This document shows positions 11,901 to 23,846 of a stretch of 64,000 nucleotides of DNA, piece after piece. The translations under genes and the position numbers were made by a program. The first letter of the stretch is position 1. Each line of letters begins with the position of its first letter. Source of the stretch: Tubiluchus corallicola. Lineage: Eukaryota; Priapulida; Priapulimorpha; Priapulimorphida; Tubiluchidae. The notes under the pieces are model-generated. The model did not search any database and was not told the DNA's origin. It worked only from the letters and a program-made list of their open reading frames with translations. The stretch spans positions 480,001 through 544,000 of the forward strand of contig JAQGDQ010000031.1 in the NCBI GenBank assembly GCA_030141605.1, given 5' to 3'.

Positions 11901-14900
11901 TCCTTTCTGTATTAATAACAATTCAGATCTCAACTTATGAAAGAAATGGTACTGCTATCTAAGCCTGGAAATTCTATCTCGTTATCTGTATAAATTGATG
12001 TAAAACACCTAAATCTGTTCACTGTCTAACTAAAATCTGTTCACTGTCTAACTAGTACAATGCTTCCTGTTCTAACTGCTGTGCTTAAAGAATTCTGAAT
12101 GTGTTTCCGAAATTCCAGTCAGTGTCAACACTAATAATTATTTGTGGTTATAGACTGTTGCATGCAATGTCAGGCTTAGCCTAGTTTTATAGTAATTATG
12201 TGTTTGAGGAAGTGTCATTCGGGTATGAAAATTTACCAATTCAGTATTACTGCAGCACTATAATACACAGTGTAATGCATTGTGAAGTCTGATGTGTTTA
12301 GTGTGTTGCCTTCTGGTTTCATGTTTCAAAAGCTAAAATCTTTATTTTTCAAGGTTTTGCAAGGTAAAATATGTGATATTTCAAAATTTACAGCTGATCT
12401 TAAGATTTAGGGCCAGATTAGTAAAAACTGTACGTTATATAAATGAGTCGTATTTTCTTTACTGCACCCTATGTTTCTGTTTAATTTTAGAACTCTTCTA
12501 TTACCACTGCCTTTATTGTTAATTACAGAATAGAGTAAAAATTTATTTTTTTCTTGGATAAATAAAAACATGATACATACATGCTGTTTCCATTATAGTC
12601 CACGTGTTAGTGTAAAAGTGAAATCACAAAAAATAAAATATACAGAGACTATTAAAAGTGCTGCAGATTATACTTTAAACTAAGATTGCGTACAAGTCAA
12701 ATAATAATAAAAGTACTAGTTAATACTTAAATGTAGTGAATATAATTGACTAATATCATAAACAACTAAACATTAATTAAGAAAATATAAATGAAACAAA
12801 AAGATAAAAGCTGCGGTTGTTAATATGTTGTAAACTACTAATAAGTATGAATTAAAAAATAATGTAAAATGCGTAATTTTAAAAATTGTAGAATTAAAAG
12901 ATAGTGAATAAGCCTTTGTTAAGCATCATCAATTTTTTCGTCACCTGATGTACATTTTGTGTGCACCAGTAGTTCAAGTTTGGTCCAAGATCTCCTTTGA
13001 TCCAGTCTAGTATTCGCGTCCAGTATTAGACAGTTCCATAAATCCACAGGATTTCTGGTCCAAATTCTATCCTACTAAACCAAGATGACTTACAAGGAAT
13101 GCACATTTTTAACTCTTGCGATTTGGTGGCAGAAAGATCTTCTAGTTCCTTTTGAAGCAGTATGTAGACTTTCTAGTCCTTCTTTTGTGTAAATAGCAGA
13201 TGCAGCCATTTTACATCATGTTTACAAACTGGACTCAGTCTCTATTCATTTTGCTATGTGAACCAGATACATGTGATATTACCGACCAAAAAACATCCTT
13301 CCCTTTTCAGAAGAAAGCGTGTTTCCTATCATCCCAACGTAGAAGAAGAAAAGATACCATCTGACCAAAGTGATCAGCAACATGCCAGGCACACCAGACC
13401 GTCGACGCCACCTGTGAAACACGACGTAGAGTTGAGTTCAGCAGAAACTTCGCAAGGTGATTCCAAGTTGGAACAAACAGGTACGTATTTTGTCAGTCTT
13501 GTTAGCGGAATCTTTCAGATTTTAGCATCGTTCTCAAAATTAGAATCTTATAGAGCCTGCTTAACTTATTCTATACTGATTCACTGTTTTGTTTATATTA
13601 TAATCTTTTAATTTTTCACCGTCAGATCACTCTAACAAGCTCTGCTTTCAGAGTGAATTGCAGCACAATGGCATGTTGATAACAGGATTTAAAATTACAG
13701 TTAAGTATTGTAGACAAAATAGTTTAAATCATTCAGTGCCTGGCAACAATCTTGTTCAAATGTATGTGTGTATTTGTTATAATGTAGGAATGTTTAATGT
13801 ATTGTGTTGAAGTAAAAATAAACTTGAACTTGAAAGTTAAACCATGATCGCTGCTTAATTTTCTTCAATGATTGCATTTTTTGCAGTTAAAAAACCAACA
13901 TTTTTAAACTTTTTTGTTTGTGTTAATATATACATATATATATACTGAGAAACATACATAGAATTTGACTAATTCTTTCAGAACTAGTCAAAGAGAACAT
14001 TTTCGATAAAATTTAATGCTTTTTTGGAAAATTATTTTGATGTAGGAGAAAACATTACTAAATGCTAAACAGATCTTTAGTATTTCAAAAAAGTTATTTG
14101 TGCTTTTTTAATGCTAATTCTAAATCTTTCATTGTTTGTTTATTCTTTCAGGACCATTGAAGTTTTTATACTGAATATTTACATTTGATCTGCTGTTTCA
14201 GATATTATAGTAAACCGTATAAAATGCCAGGAGCAGACTGCTGTTCAGTGCGCATATGTTCCTCAGTGTGATCTGCGTGGCACAGGCAAAGAAAATGCTG
14301 CTCGCTTTGATAGCTATGAGCTTACCAAACTGCCAGAATTTTCATCTTCAGTTGGAGAAACGTGTAAGAACATTGCAAAGCCTGATTATGCTGTGAATCA
14401 TGTTGCAAGCTCACCTTTAACCGATTCTTCAGCAATGGATGCATCAGCGAAAATTTGTCTTCCTGCCGATGCGTTTCGTCAATCGAACTCATCTGCCATG
14501 TCATCTCCTGCAATTACAAATATAATGGGAAATGGTCACACAAGCTCACCGGCTACTTTCATGATAGCTTACGAGCAGTTCATGAAACAGCACTTGCAAC
14601 GGCCTCCTGAAGATGGCAGCACTGCACTCGAAACAGCTGACGGAGATACAAGATCTCGGTCTGACTATGAAAAATTTGTGAAAGAATTACAAAACTTATC
14701 CTTACAGGAAAACGTGTCTAGTGCTAAAGTGGTGAAATCTTTGCCTGAACTTTCAAAAGAGTCTAAAAGTTTGCCCTGCATAACGAAAATTGTCAGTGAT
14801 AGTAAAATAACTTGTGTAGATCCTGTTAAAAAAGTAGCATTGTCTAAAGATTCTACAGTATCTGAAATTTGCAGTGAACGAACTGCCGAATTCCTTGAAG

Positions 14901-17900
14901 ATGTTGAAAAAGAGACAAATGGGAGAGAGGATTTGTGTGACATCGTGAGCTCTTTTGCCACACGCTCACGAGAGAGTTCGTTCACTAGTACCCGCGAAGC
15001 TTTTACTCGCTTGCCAAATAAGTATCCTGAAGAATGCCAGCCTCAAAAGTGTTATACATTTGTAGAGTCAGCTTGGGCTCCATTTCGCCCCGTGTGTACC
15101 AAACATGTGGTATCAACAGGTTCAGCCACAGCTTCGCGTAAACTTGAAAACGCCGAGACAAACACGTTGCCGCTGTCTGTACGAAGCGTTCATACTGAAA
15201 CTGAAGAGATAAGCCCAACTGTAGATGTGAATACTGGGGCAGATAGTCCAGCAGAAGATATGATAACGATAGTTACGCCTCCTAGGTCTGTTCAACCCCT
15301 AAAACGATGGAACGTATCGACTAAGATCGATCGACCAGAAACTAGCTCATCGTGCTCCAGAAAAACAAAAATGGTTCGCAGAACGCGACCCGTCCAAACT
15401 GATCTGACCTTTAGTGGTTCATTGAAGAAAGCAGTTCAGACAGATGGCAAGGATGCTCACTCGTCATTAAGTTCGGAAGACCCCATTAACAAGTAATTTC
15501 TTTTTGCTGCTGTTATTATTGTTGTTGTTTCTGTCATCACCACCGCCATCCTTGTCATCGTAGTTGTTGTTACTGTCGCTGCTGCTGGATTTACTGCTGT
15601 TGTCGTTGACATGCCATTATTGACTGAACTTAGAATTATTTATATTAGGGGGGCTGAGCATCAAAAGTGCATGCTTAGCAATAAAAGTTAAGCAGCACTG
15701 TACACGGTTAATAAATTAAGTTAAGGAGAATGAAGAGAAGAGGGGAAAGGAGTGAGAGAGAGAGAGATATGTAGAGGTTGGAAAAAAGTGGCAGGAAGAT
15801 AAACCAAGAGAAAAAAGAGAGGAGATGGAAACAAGAGAGAGACTAGCATAAAAGAGAGTGAGGAGGTGAGAGTAGGAAAATGGAAATGCAATAGAAAAGA
15901 GGGAGCGGGAAAGATATAATGAAAGATTATTTCAAGCACAACATTTAGATTTCCTGATGTGCAGTACAACTTTTTGTCATATCAAATATAGTATTCAGTA
16001 ATTTCAGTATCCAAGTTGATTTCATTGTTCTTGTATTGCTTCCCTGCACAGAAGGCCCCAGAGACAGTTCCACCCATGTTCAGTTGTAAATGCAAATACT
16101 TTTTTCTCAGAATGAAAAATGCTAACGCAATTTTCGTGTAATATTTAAAAAATACTATTATCTTGTTAATTAAATGAAATTTGTGTGATATGTGGTTGCC
16201 ACTAATCACATTATATATCTGTTAAAAGGCTTGAAGAGCAAATAAGCAATTTAGTCGATTCGTGGGACATCCAGGAGTGTGATATGGCTAGTCTATACAA
16301 ACATATGGATTTTCTTTCTAAGCAGTTAGAAGTGAGTGTGTTAATAGAAGTTTTTTACTCTTTTTCTCCATTGAGTTTTTGAAAGACCAATATTTACTTT
16401 TTCATCGATTCTGCTGACTATTATGTTCCTTCATTATTGTTAATCTCTAAAATCTTTACCTTTCTTAATATTTTTGTTTACTTTTTTGTTATGCAGCACA
16501 TCATAACCAAACATATTTATATAACAATTTCTCAAATCAATCTTTGAACAATCCTGTTCCCTAGTAACATTGACCGCGTAGAGTTACTCAAATTTCGCTG
16601 AACTGGGTGTCTTTAACTACTTGACTTAAAACCCACTTTTCTATACTACTAATGCATTGAATTATTTTCAATGACTATCATACATATGCTGATATTTTTC
16701 CCGTAGATCATGAGTATAACACCAGATCAAAACACAGAGGCGATTATAAGTCGCCGTTAGTTAGAACTAACGTTGACCAGTCAGGCTTGGCTTACACGGG
16801 GACCAGTAATTTGGACTCAACTACCTGTTCATATACGTCATGCAAATGTCAAAGTGATTTAAAATCAAGCAAAAAAACATTTTCAAGATGAATTTTTCTT
16901 TTAAACCTCGAGGTATACTTCATTTAGTAGAAGTGATCAAGAGTATGTTAAATAATACAATTTTAAGGATTTAAGCTAGATGTATGTGTATGTGTTAACT
17001 GTAAATTTATGTAACTATATTATTCAAGCTGGGAAATTTGCAGCTTCATCTAAATAATTTGTTGTATAAGTATTTAATGTATGATTATTGTTCAGTACTG
17101 CATCTTAACACAGGAGCTTGTTGTAAACGAGCAAAGTGCTCAGTCATTTTATCCTTTTTAAAGATTTTGCATAATAATAATGACAATAATAATAATGATG
17201 AAACATGAGTTGTCACGTTTTCTAGTTTTCGTTGCTGCTCAGTCTGCACCCTGCATGCACTTGCGCATGATCTAATGAGAATTTATTGCAGTTGTAATCG
17301 TGTCATAATTTTGTTCATTGCTATCATTCAGGATGTAAAGAAAAGTGCCACGGAAGATCGGGAAATGAGGGAGTTTGTTGAAGCTGAGAGGTGGGCGATG
17401 AAAGAAAGCCTAAGAGAAGCTGAATTGAGAAACGCATCCAAGGATGAGGAATGTCAGAGCTTGCATAGTTCACTTCACCAAATGACGTATGCTTTACTGT
17501 TTGTTTTTTCATTCGTTTCTTACTTGATGGCTTGTGTTTGTGCATTCAGTAGATTTTATGTTGTCCACAAATTTGCTTCTCCTTACTGTATAGCCTGGCT
17601 TAAACCGTGTGAATAATGGCCATCATAAATAAGCCCAATGGACTTTGTAAAAAAGGCACATAATAAAAATACCCTTATAATTTTGCTGTAATTATTGGTA
17701 TCGTGAATAAGAAAATAGAAATATTGTTCAAAACGTGATTATGAAGATGCAGTTTGTATAGTACACTAGTTAATTGATAATACAATAATCAAGAAGAACA
17801 ATAATCGATAGTACAGTTAAATGAGGTACTTTTTCCATAATAAGGCAATTCCTGCTAATTGCAATAGTCAGCTTGTAATATTAGTTGACATCTTGGATTT

Positions 17901-20900
17901 GGCTGCCATTTTGAATTTTCATATAGGCAGTGATTCCTATCTTCAAACAGCATTTGCTAAACTATAAATGCGTCACATTTTTTATTTTTGTAGTCTCTGA
18001 AACGATCCTCTTGATATGTCACACTTATCTTAATTCAATAGTAATCATGATATTTGAGCTGGTACCATCTATATAATGTGGAACAGTTGCTGCTGTAGTT
18101 AAGATGTTCATTGTATTTAGGTTAAAGTGTCAACAGCTAGAGGTTGAATTGGAAGCCACTAGATGTCGCACTAGGCACATGGCGTTCAGCCATGACAGTG
18201 AGATTCACGAAGCCAATTGCATAGCATCTGCTGTACAAAGACAAACGATAGACCTGCTGACTTACTTGGCTGATCAGCTAGAGATGCCGTCTGTATGTGA
18301 ATGCTTTCCTTTTGCTTAATTCACTGATTTACCGATTATATGACATGCTTGTCTTTTACTAATCCTGAGATTTTTAAACTTTATTAATGTACTGGCATTG
18401 TCGATCGTCTAGATAAATCAGTTTTGAGCTTAAACTATAAATTAATACGAATTAAGCGTACAAATAATTTTTTAAATGTCTAGCAAATTCATATCCCATC
18501 ATATTGTAGCCAAGATTTCCTCATTGGGCTTGCTTCGTTTAAATTGTTCTTTGTTATACATATGACATTTGTTTTGCCCCAAACAAGCTGTTTAGCATTT
18601 GCCCTTAATGATGTGAGATTCATTGCTATACCTGAAATCAGAGGTGAAAATTCTTTTCAGCAGAAATTTCAGAAGTAATAGAGATAAATATGGCACTTTT
18701 GTTTAGAGCTTTGACAAAAATGAACATTGCCAATCGTGCAGCTGAATGATAAGAGAATTGTGTAGCTACAGTGATCGTGTATTTGCGCAAGTATGATCAC
18801 GTAACTCCAACATTAAGGGCCCTACACTGGCTTCTTGTGCAATCTAGAATCAAATTCAAAATTGCTGTGCTGGTATTTAAATGTTTACATGGCCAAGCCC
18901 CACGCTTGCAGAACTGATTAGCATTTACACGTCAATCAGAAATTTAAGATCGGATAATGAAAATCTACTTGTTGTGCCTAGAATACAAACAAAAACTTTA
19001 GGTACACGTGCTTTTTCCCATGCCACTGTAACTGTTTGGAACAGCCATCCACTGAAAATTAGAAACTGTGATAATATAATTACATTTAAAAAATTGGAAT
19101 GTACAAGACACATCTTTTCAAATGGGAATTGAATTGGATTTTAATTTTGCCCGCATTTTGCTAACTCGATTTTATATCGATTTTTTTTACTTAAATTTTT
19201 AAGGCTTTTCTATATAGTGCATATAGTTTTATGATTTCTTTTAGGCTTGTAAGATTTTTGGTTGTAAAGCTCAACTGAGTATGTTTATATATTTGTAGCA
19301 CTATATAAATCTTATGTAATAATAATAATAACATGAATAATAATAAAGAGAATGTGTTTGAGCTCTTTTGTTACATGTGCTGTACATTTATATAAACATT
19401 TCTTTTAAAATTTAGGAAGACTTGAATAATGAGACTGCCATATCCGATGCAAGTGGTGTAAATAATGAGAGTGTTTTAGCGGAACCATTGGACTTCTCAG
19501 ACACACAACAATTTTCCCTTGTTGCCAGCGTCATGAATGCAGTGAATGATCAGTCCCAGTCTCTAGCAAAAAGTGTGATCTTGAGGAACGCAACTAAACG
19601 GTTATTCGACAGCGTCGGACAAAATGCTAACACAAATGTGATGGACCAAAATGACACGCTCGATGCAAGCAACTTCGTGCCAGTCTGCAAAAAACAACTA
19701 CTGGCACCTAGTGGCGACAGTTTGCCAGAACCATCTGTCGACAGCGCTTTTGTGCAAGTTGGTGAAACTTCCTTTGTGCCTCGAACTGCTGCTGTTAGTG
19801 AGGAAGTCATAGACACTGAGCAGGAAGTAGATAAATCAGATGACGAGAGTAAGCCACCGGCATCTGAAACATGTACTCTGAGCCAGCAAAAGCCACAATC
19901 ACTGGCAAACAAGCTAAAACATTTGTCCAATGATATCTATCAGCTACAGTACATGATAGAGATGCTTGTAGATGTACAAAGGAATGTGGCTGACTCTCTT
20001 ATTCGAGAAAGGTAAACATTTATGTTTTTGTATTTGTAAGCTTTTCATTACCAGAGAGTAAAAGTACAGTAATGCCAACCTCGCTTAACGCTCAAACTTT
20101 TAGTAAAACGAAATTTCTATATTCGCACAGACATGTACATATTAACGCGCATCGTCATAATGCCAACTTTTTTGCAGTCCCAAAGTTGGTGGTATAAAGA
20201 CTTTTAATTGTAATCTATAAAATTAACATTGTGGCTTAATTTACAAAAAATGTTTTCATTCGCAAATGAATATTTTTTATTATAAAATGCTTCAATGTTT
20301 TTTTAAGGATCTGCTTTAAAACGTCTCAACTGTTTGGCATTGTATTTGCCAGATCTATTCGTAATTTATGCATAAGTCTCATTAATTACCCCATTTATGT
20401 TTTTTTAGAATAAAGCAGTTCTTTATTGACTGTTTTTCGTGCAAAAAAGCAGAAAATCCTTGTTCTTCATTGTTTACATGCATGTCTTTTTACTGACACT
20501 GCCTATTTATTGTATCGATTTTAGCAATTATATTACTTCTGCATTTGCAGCATTATGAACTATTATAGCTGAGTCCCAGTTTCCAAGTATTAATTTAAGC
20601 GCCATGTTGAATGTCGTTATTTGGATAGTGTGGTGACGTTGATTCTTAATCTTAGCAATTATATTGCTTCTGCATTTGCATATGAACTATTCTAGCTGAG
20701 TCCCAGCTTCCAAGTGTTAATTTAAGCACCATATTGGATGTTGTTATTTGGATGATGTGGTCGATTCTTACCGTAGGACCCTCTAAAATATCTGAGAACA
20801 AATACTGGAAAACTATGTGTTGTAAAAAGTGTTATTTTGGATTCCATTTTGGTGGGGAGTGGTGAACTAAATAATGACATCAGTCTAGACTTTAATGAGC

Positions 20901-23724
20901 CATGTTGGTTCATACGGTACCCCATGTGTGAGACATGCTGCAGCATGTGGGTGTGTATAAATAACACATAGACAGACAGACACGGGTTTCCAGTTTCATA
21001 TGTACAGATTGGCCATGGTCCAAATAAATATAGCTGTGCTGCATGTGTTGGTTGTACTTTAGGGACACGTTACTGGCAAAACAGAATGGATATGAACTGA
21101 GGGTGACGTATTTGACTCAAGACGTGCGGTCACTGGAGCGTGAAAAAGAAAATCTGCAGAAAGAAATTCTAGATCAGCTAGACGAGCTGCATGAGAAGAA
21201 CAGGGCTCTGGCGCACACCAATAACTGTATGCGCCTGATGGGAGAGAAGATTGAACAGCAGCAGCAGAGTCAGAGCAGTGGAGACACCTCTGCAGTAAGT
21301 GTTTTCGTTATGAGCAGGGGCGAAACTAGGGGGGGGGGAGTGAGGGGGCGCCCCCCCCCTGCAAAATCGGACAAATAATTTTTTTTGCAGTGAAAATTGC
21401 AGTTCGCATGTTATCATTTTCAATATGAATTAGAATTAGGTAAAAAAATGTTTGGTAGCTTCAGTGTATTATTTTCTTAAAACTTGTGTGTGATAAATTT
21501 CTGTAAATAACAATTTAGTTAGAGGCACATTAATAATGTTAGGTTAACTGAGAGTTAATTTTCTCATTATTGCTTTGTCCGCTACGCCGCCCTACACATG
21601 CTAATTATAGGCCTGCATGCAGTATAAAAGGGGTTAAAATTGGCTTAACCATTATTTAACCACTTCGGATACCTCCCCCCCCAGAAAATTTTTGCGCCTG
21701 CATGCCAATTTTTTCCCCTGCTTGCCACATCTAGTTCCGGCCCTGGTTAGGAACATTGTTAGATTGTTACCATAGCAACAACATTGTAGTGTTACTGTGC
21801 ACTAAAAATAACTAGATGATTACTATTGCCTCAGCTTTAAACATAAACTGTGTGTCTTTCTTTTTGCAGGTGTTCATAGCTTTCATTTATATTGCCTTAA
21901 TCATTATGTATGTGATGTTATTGCTGAGTGCTCTCTAATGTTGCAAGAAATGATGTTCTTGTGCAGCAGAGACAACTGCATTAGTACAGAATTATTTGCT
22001 TTGTTAAAAAACTATGATCAACACCAAATTTTAATATTTAACTTCTTGGTAAAGCAGTAGCGACTACCAGACATCTGGAATGTACATGCATGATAGATAA
22101 AAGTTAGTTTATATTGTTTTCAATGTATCCGTTTATCAAACCTATGTTACGCGTTACTTTTTTCTGCAGCTATTTCCTAATGGTTTTTTTTTGTAGGCAA
22201 CTAGTCTACAGGTGGATAACGCATAATGCATTCCGAATGTCTGGTAAACCACGCTTTATAACATGCGAATGAGCACTGTATTATATCCCTTGCTGGGTAC
22301 ATATTACACTGTAAAGTAAAACAGAATTGCTTGTTAAAACAGAATGCATGTGCATTAAAATCCCAAATAAGTTGTTTTCACAAAATCTTCAAATCAAATC
22401 AAATAAGGGAAACACAATTTTTAAAAATTTTATCTAGCTTATTTTGAGTTACACGGCTTTTTTCTTTGTCATTGTCATGCTGTACTGATCTGTAGTCTGA
22501 AAACTTATTTCTCATTGTAGACAGGAATCCCAGATTGGGTGTTTATTATTGTTTGTTATTTATTAGATCGGGTATCAAATAATCGTTAAAGTGCATTAGA
22601 ATTCACTCACTACAAAAAGTTTGATGATTTCCACTTAGAAACCATAACTTTCAATTTACGTAAAATAGTGTATCATATCTGGCTTAATTACTTTGTGACA
22701 ATTTTTGTATCATCACACAGCAGTAGTACTTTCATCAGGCTTGTTATTATGCTGCTTTTCACTTTTAAAATTATTTTGTTGTAGCTAGTAGAGCTAAGTG
22801 CAAAACTTTGCGAGAAAGAGGTGCTAATTCAAGAGATTCAACTGAAAGCACAGGAGAGAAACGACATTTTGAAAGACAACTGGAAGAAAGCAGAGGAAAC
22901 TGTCTACCTTCTTGATGAAAAATTAGAAGAATTATTAAAGGTAGAAACTTTTTTTGCAATTGTAGTAGAATTGTTTCCTGGGCTCAGCTCCATATATTCT
23001 ACTACATATTTTATTGCATTTTAAAGAAAAAACTAATTTACAAATACAGTCAATCGTCTTTATACCATGTACTTTTGACTGCAAAAAAGTTGACATTATA
23101 GTGAACTTGGCATTATATAAATGGGCTCTGTAATGCGGTTTAACTGTAAATGGTACATCCCATGTGGACAGTGCATTTCCATACTATTACAGCGTAATTT
23201 CTTTCACGGTTTTTTAGCTGATTGTAGAATATAGTTTACTGCGTGTCCTTATATTTAGAGAACTCACGTCACATATTATAGTAATAACTTTGTTGCCTTG
23301 TTGTCAAAGCAATGCCATCTTAGGGTGAAAATCTTTAAGTTTTGAATCAAGATGCATATTTTTTCTCATAAGATTGCAATTATGTACAGTTAAGATAGAT
23401 ATCTAGTTACCAAAGTATTCTATTACTATTATATGTATCATTCTGCACATATAATTGTATTGTCTCAATTGTTTACTGTTTATTGTGTGTATCATCCTGC
23501 TTTCATTAGAGTTGTGCATCTGTTCATAATTATTAGAATCCACCAAAACATACTAGTCCCTTGCCTGTTTTAAATTCAACAGCAAAGTTAATTTCTCTTG
23601 CATTTTCTAGGTAGTAGAATCTATACCAGATTTACCATCGGTCAGTCCACAACTACACAGCTTAGTTAACTATATCCGAAGTCGAGAAAGATTTAAATCA
23701 GAACTAAATTCTCAGGAAGAGTGA
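2981..23724 (+). CDS. SPAG5: Astrin/SPAG5-like coiled-coil spindle protein, 11 coding exons
   Basis: Exons: 2981-3100, 11364-11521, 13311-13480, 14202-15492, 16229-16331, 17332-17486, 18121-18292, 19416-20011, 21063-21294, 22785-22940, 23611-23724. All junctions are GT/AG and the phases agree, giving 1088 residues; human astrin has about 1190. The start has an in-frame TAG two codons upstream and a good Kozak. Residues 1-560 look disordered; 581-723 and about 885-1051 are heptad-rich coiled coil, separated by an acidic Ser/Thr-rich stretch. Seen similarities to astrin: an SAWAPF segment followed by NTL, like its VGTWFTP..TNT region; VQTD motifs at 547-550 and 561-564 just before the first coil, where astrin has STQTD; and a C-terminal coil followed by a SIPDLP segment, like astrin SIPEVV. 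Known role: astrin with SKAP and LC8 stabilises kinetochore-microtubule attachment. The family call is by pattern only; the first exon is least certain. Confidence 0.7.
3204..3230. repeat. (TA)/(GT)n microsatellite
   Basis: A short run of alternating TA then TG dinucleotides within intron 1 of the SPAG5-like gene. Confidence 0.9.
3927..4035. repeat. Degenerate (GAT/AAT)n triplet repeat
   Basis: Imperfect GAT, AAT and GGT triplets run through this stretch (gatgatcttgatgataata and similar). It is noncoding and intronic. Confidence 0.75.
5278..5440. repeat. Imperfect TGCCATTTTT tandem repeat
   Basis: About nine imperfect copies of a 10-20 base unit with core TGCCATTTTT, interspersed with TTCC/TACC. 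A related sequence in the opposite orientation (gtggcacagaaaaagtggta) lies at about 4512-4531, so the two may be arms of one decayed inverted-repeat element. Confidence 0.75.
5451..5515. repeat. 26-base tandem repeat, 2.3 copies
   Basis: The unit tgatggctgaaataatgtat plus about six bases is repeated, with the first copy diverged (tgattatgaaataatatatc). Confidence 0.75.
5757..5994. repeat. (TATAG)n pentanucleotide array
   Basis: About 21 uninterrupted TATAG units fill 5833-5938, flanked by degenerate units (tatgg, taggg, tacag). Because five and three share no factor, all three minus-strand frames are open here and read repeating Tyr-Tyr-Thr-Ile-Leu. Those frames are artefacts of the repeat. 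Confidence 0.97.
6917..7302 (+). repeat. GC-rich dispersed repeat, copy 1
   Basis: A block much richer in GC than its surroundings, starting with a (TA)n run at 6919-6938. It matches, in reverse complement, 34954-35323. Shared landmarks in order: cgatctatatatcaaacgaa, ggtttattttcgaa-like, aaaaacctccaaaaatggcc, cgttttttgcaaaa, gccgaggggggt, gcccgttca, catatttaga, ttttcccggacccaact. I do not recognise the family. No transposase or reverse transcriptase is visible, so a non-autonomous element is the simplest reading. Confidence 0.85.
8695..8719. promoter_or_regulatory. Two consensus CRE palindromes (TGACGTCA), 17 bp apart
   Basis: TGACGTCA occurs at 8695-8702 and again at 8712-8719. This is the full CREB/ATF consensus. 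The pair lies about 70-90 bases upstream of an ATG at 8787 that reads MDFK and then meets a GT donor (AAA/GTAATA) at 8799. The phase (0) would allow splicing to exon 2 of the SPAG5-like gene. An alternative promoter is an inference. Confidence 0.5.
9661..9740 (+). repeat. Degenerate interstitial telomere-like repeat (TTAGGG)n
   Basis: About ten units of TTAGGG or one-base variants (gttggaa, gttacgg, gttggga) in 80 bases. TTAGGG is the ancestral metazoan telomere repeat; insects mostly use TTAGG. The block is intronic, so it is not a chromosome end. Confidence 0.85.
9844..9911 (+). ncRNA. tRNA-like sequence (tRNA pseudogene or SINE head)
   Basis: A perfect B-box (GGTTCGAGTCC) at 9891-9901 lies in a TTGGG/CCCAG T-arm. 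GCCTTTG at the 5' end can pair with TAAAGGT at the 3' end (G-U at both ends). The D-loop-like part reads gatgtaatggttgg. The anticodon arm does not pair well, so this is probably a decayed tRNA or a tRNA-derived SINE promoter region and not a working tRNA gene. Confidence 0.5.
9960..10915. repeat. Degenerate TGC/TGT-rich tandem array
   Basis: About 950 bases built of variants of aatactgctgttattgctgc plus tgttgttgataatgctga, a unit of roughly 33-39 bases that is itself made of TGC, TGT and AAT triplets. Noncoding, in intron 1 of the SPAG5-like gene. Confidence 0.8.
12011..12054. repeat. Exact 22-base tandem duplication
   Basis: The unit aaatctgttcactgtctaac plus TA is present twice, head to tail, with no mismatch. 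Intron 2 of the SPAG5-like gene. The rest of 11522-13310 holds nothing else I recognise. Confidence 0.95.
15722..15915. repeat. Polypurine tract of about 190 bases
   Basis: Nearly all A and G on the plus strand (GAGA, GGAAA, AAGAGA runs) with few pyrimidine interruptions. It lies in the intron after the large exon of the SPAG5-like gene. Two TGC/TTG-rich patches at 15500-15610 precede it. Confidence 0.85.
18781..19330 (+). mobile_element. 3' end of an L2-like LINE, degenerate
   Basis: The plus strand reads the familiar C-terminal LINE string: KYDHVTP, LHWLL, RIKFKIAVLVFKCLHGQAPR, then LRSDNENLLVVPR and GTRAFSHATVTVWNSHP. One in-frame TGA interrupts it near 18916. The 3' part ends in gcactatataaatcttatgt followed by an (AAT)n tail at 19318-19331, as L2/Crack elements do. 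It sits in the intron between the 18121 and 19416 exons of the SPAG5-like gene. Confidence 0.85.
20067..20210 (-). mobile_element. pogo/Tigger-like MITE, copy 1
   Basis: A 144-base element flanked by TA on both sides, starting CAGTAATGCC. Its inner part, reverse-complemented, matches 23047-23146: both contain gtctttatacca followed by gactgcaaaaaagttg and cattat. TA target duplication plus a CAGT start points to Tc1/mariner-pogo non-autonomous elements. Confidence 0.65.
20521..20770. repeat. 131-base tandem duplication, diverged
   Basis: Copy 1 starts at 20521 and copy 2 at 20652; both begin ttagcaattatatt and continue through cttctgcatttgca, gctgagtcccag and a ttatttgga end. There are several mismatches and a small deletion in copy 2. 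Intronic. Confidence 0.9.
21315..21745. mobile_element. hAT-like MITE beside an exon
   Basis: Terminal inverted repeats caggggcgaaactag (21315) and ctagttccggccctg (to 21745) match at 13 of 15 positions. They are flanked by gttatgag and gttaggaa, a decayed 8-bp target duplication matching at 6 of 8. An 8-bp duplication with a CAGGGGCG terminus is the hAT signature. Runs of G and C lie just inside the ends and no transposase is encoded. The left end is 20 bases past the donor of the 21063-21294 exon. Confidence 0.75.
23047..23146 (+). mobile_element. pogo/Tigger-like MITE, copy 2
   Basis: A 100-base element flanked by TA on both sides. It starts CAGTCAATCGTC and ends GCGGTTTAACTG, giving imperfect inverted ends. 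It shares its inner sequence with the copy at 20067-20210. Confidence 0.7.
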
Positions 23725-23840
23725 TTTGTCAGCATAATTATGTTCCTTAATTAATTTTTACTCTGTCTTTATCAGTATTATGTAGACTTTCCCATTCGTT
23801 GACTTTTTAATTATGAGAAATGTTCTTGTTTTATCATGTT

Positions 23841-23846
23841 AATAAA
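23841..23846 (+). terminator. Poly(A) signal of the SPAG5-like gene
   Basis: AATAAA 117 bases after the TGA of the last exon. It is followed by a T-rich stretch. Confidence 0.65.

Noticed and set aside
13000-13230. Possible minus-strand LINE 3' end
   Set aside because: A phrase resembling a LINE end is visible but several stops and shifts make the reading unsafe.
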